This document shows positions 4,988 to 5,506 of a DNA stretch of 5,506 nucleotides, one piece after another (the first letter of the stretch is position 1; each line of letters starts with the position of its first letter). The position numbers and the translations under genes are program-made. The notes under the pieces are model-generated. The model ran no database searches and was not told where the DNA came from. It worked only from the letters and a program-made list of their open reading frames with translations. Source of the DNA: Kiloniellaceae bacterium (GTDB lineage: Bacteria; Pseudomonadota; Alphaproteobacteria; Kiloniellales; Kiloniellaceae); the NCBI GenBank assembly GCA_028280915.1, contig JANQKX010000247.1:1-5506 (forward strand). The letters are read 5' to 3'.

Positions 4988-5506
4988 TCACGCCACGGTC
5001 TTTGCCTTGAAACCGCAGAGATCCTCGACCACGCAGGCGGCGCAGTCGGGTTTGCGCGCCTTGCAGACATAACGCCCATGCAGAATCAGCCAGTGGTGGG
5101 CGTGCAGTTTGCGGTCCTCGGGCACCACCTTCTCCAGTTTCAGTTCCACCGCCAGGGGGGTCTTGCCCGGCGCCAGGCCCGTGCGGTTGGACACCCGGAA
5201 GATGTGAGTGTCCACGGCAATGGTCGGATGACCAAACGCAATGTTGAGCACCACATTGGCGGTCTTGCGCCCCACGCCGGGCAGCTTTTCCAGTTCGGCC
5301 CTGTCTTGCGGGATCTCGCCGCCGTAGTCGTCGATGAGCTGGCGGGACAGGGCCATCACGTTCTTGGCCTTGGTATTATAAAGGCCGATGGTGCGGATAT
5401 GACGCTTCACCCGGGCCCCGCCCAGAGCCAGCATTTTTTCCGGGCTGTCGGCTCCTTGGAACAGACCCTTGGTCGCCTTGTTCACCCCCACGTCGGTGGC
5501 CTGGGC
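4988..5506 (-). CDS. nth: Endonuclease III, base-excision repair glycosylase/AP lyase (partial)
   Basis: The last 172 residues and stop of endonuclease III are present; the first roughly 39 residues lie beyond base 5506. The enzyme removes oxidised pyrimidines from DNA and cleaves the abasic site. The visible part opens with AQATDVGVNKATK and carries the helix-hairpin-helix LPGVGRKTANVV with the catalytic lysine (visible residue 81, equivalent to K120 in E. coli). VDTHIFRV holds the catalytic aspartate (visible residue 99, equivalent to D138). The four cysteines at 148, 155, 158 and 164 have the C-x6-C-x2-C-x5-C spacing that binds the 4Fe-4S cluster. The constant 39-residue offset to the E. 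coli numbering shows there are no insertions. The stop codon lies 44 bases before the chosen M23 start, so the two genes are probably co-transcribed. Confidence 0.97.
   Translation of the reverse strand, partial: AQATDVGVNKATKGLFQGADSPEKMLALGGARVKRHIRTIGLYNTKAKNVMALSRQLIDDYGGEIPQDRAELEKLPGVGRKTANVVLNIAFGHPTIAVDTHIFRVSNRTGLAPGKTPLAVELKLEKVVPEDRKLHAHHWLILHGRYVCKARKPDCAACVVEDLCGFKAKTVA

Overview
The window is a GC-rich, gene-dense stretch of chromosome. It most likely comes from an alphaproteobacterium, probably of the Rhodospirillales/Magnetospirillum kind. That placement is inferred from protein style (an EI24 protein with the 'LLNGYLLGREYFELVA' signature, a PfkB kinase of the alphaproteobacterial adenosine-kinase type, a short bactofilin with Pro-rich flanks), not from a database search. 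I see no mobile elements, tRNA or rRNA genes, CRISPR arrays or phage genes.

Layout. (1) Positions 1-344, minus strand: 5' part of typA (ribosome-associated GTPase TypA/BipA), cut by the window edge. (2) 345-421: a short gap holding a three-unit, 17-bp-period repeat with internal dyads, plus a 14-bp palindrome. (3) 422-1402, minus: a PfkB-family sugar/nucleoside kinase. (4) 1403-1660: divergent intergenic region with several small repeats, probably the promoter region for both flanking genes. (5) 1661-2383, plus: an EI24/CysZ-like integral membrane protein. (6) 2384-2546: leader of the next gene, with a perfect hairpin. (7) 2547-3461, plus: a bactofilin. (8) 3472-3918, plus: a small lipoprotein whose ribosome binding site overlaps the bactofilin stop codon. 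(9) 3927-4943, minus: an exported M23 metallopeptidase with all zinc ligands, converging on the lipoprotein with an 8-base gap. (10) 4988-5506, minus: endonuclease III (nth), upstream of the peptidase and missing its N-terminus at the window edge.

How they fit together. typA, the kinase and nth are housekeeping genes for translation/stress adaptation, nucleoside or sugar phosphorylation, and base excision repair. The middle is more suggestive: a cytoskeletal bactofilin coupled to an envelope lipoprotein sits tail to tail with an exported peptidoglycan peptidase. Bactofilin and M23-peptidase partnerships in cell-shape control are known from other bacteria, so a local envelope-shaping module is a fair hypothesis, not a demonstrated one. 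I found no clear evidence of an entirely new system. The best unexplained signals are the repeat array upstream of typA, the repeats upstream of the kinase, and the uncharacterised lipoprotein.
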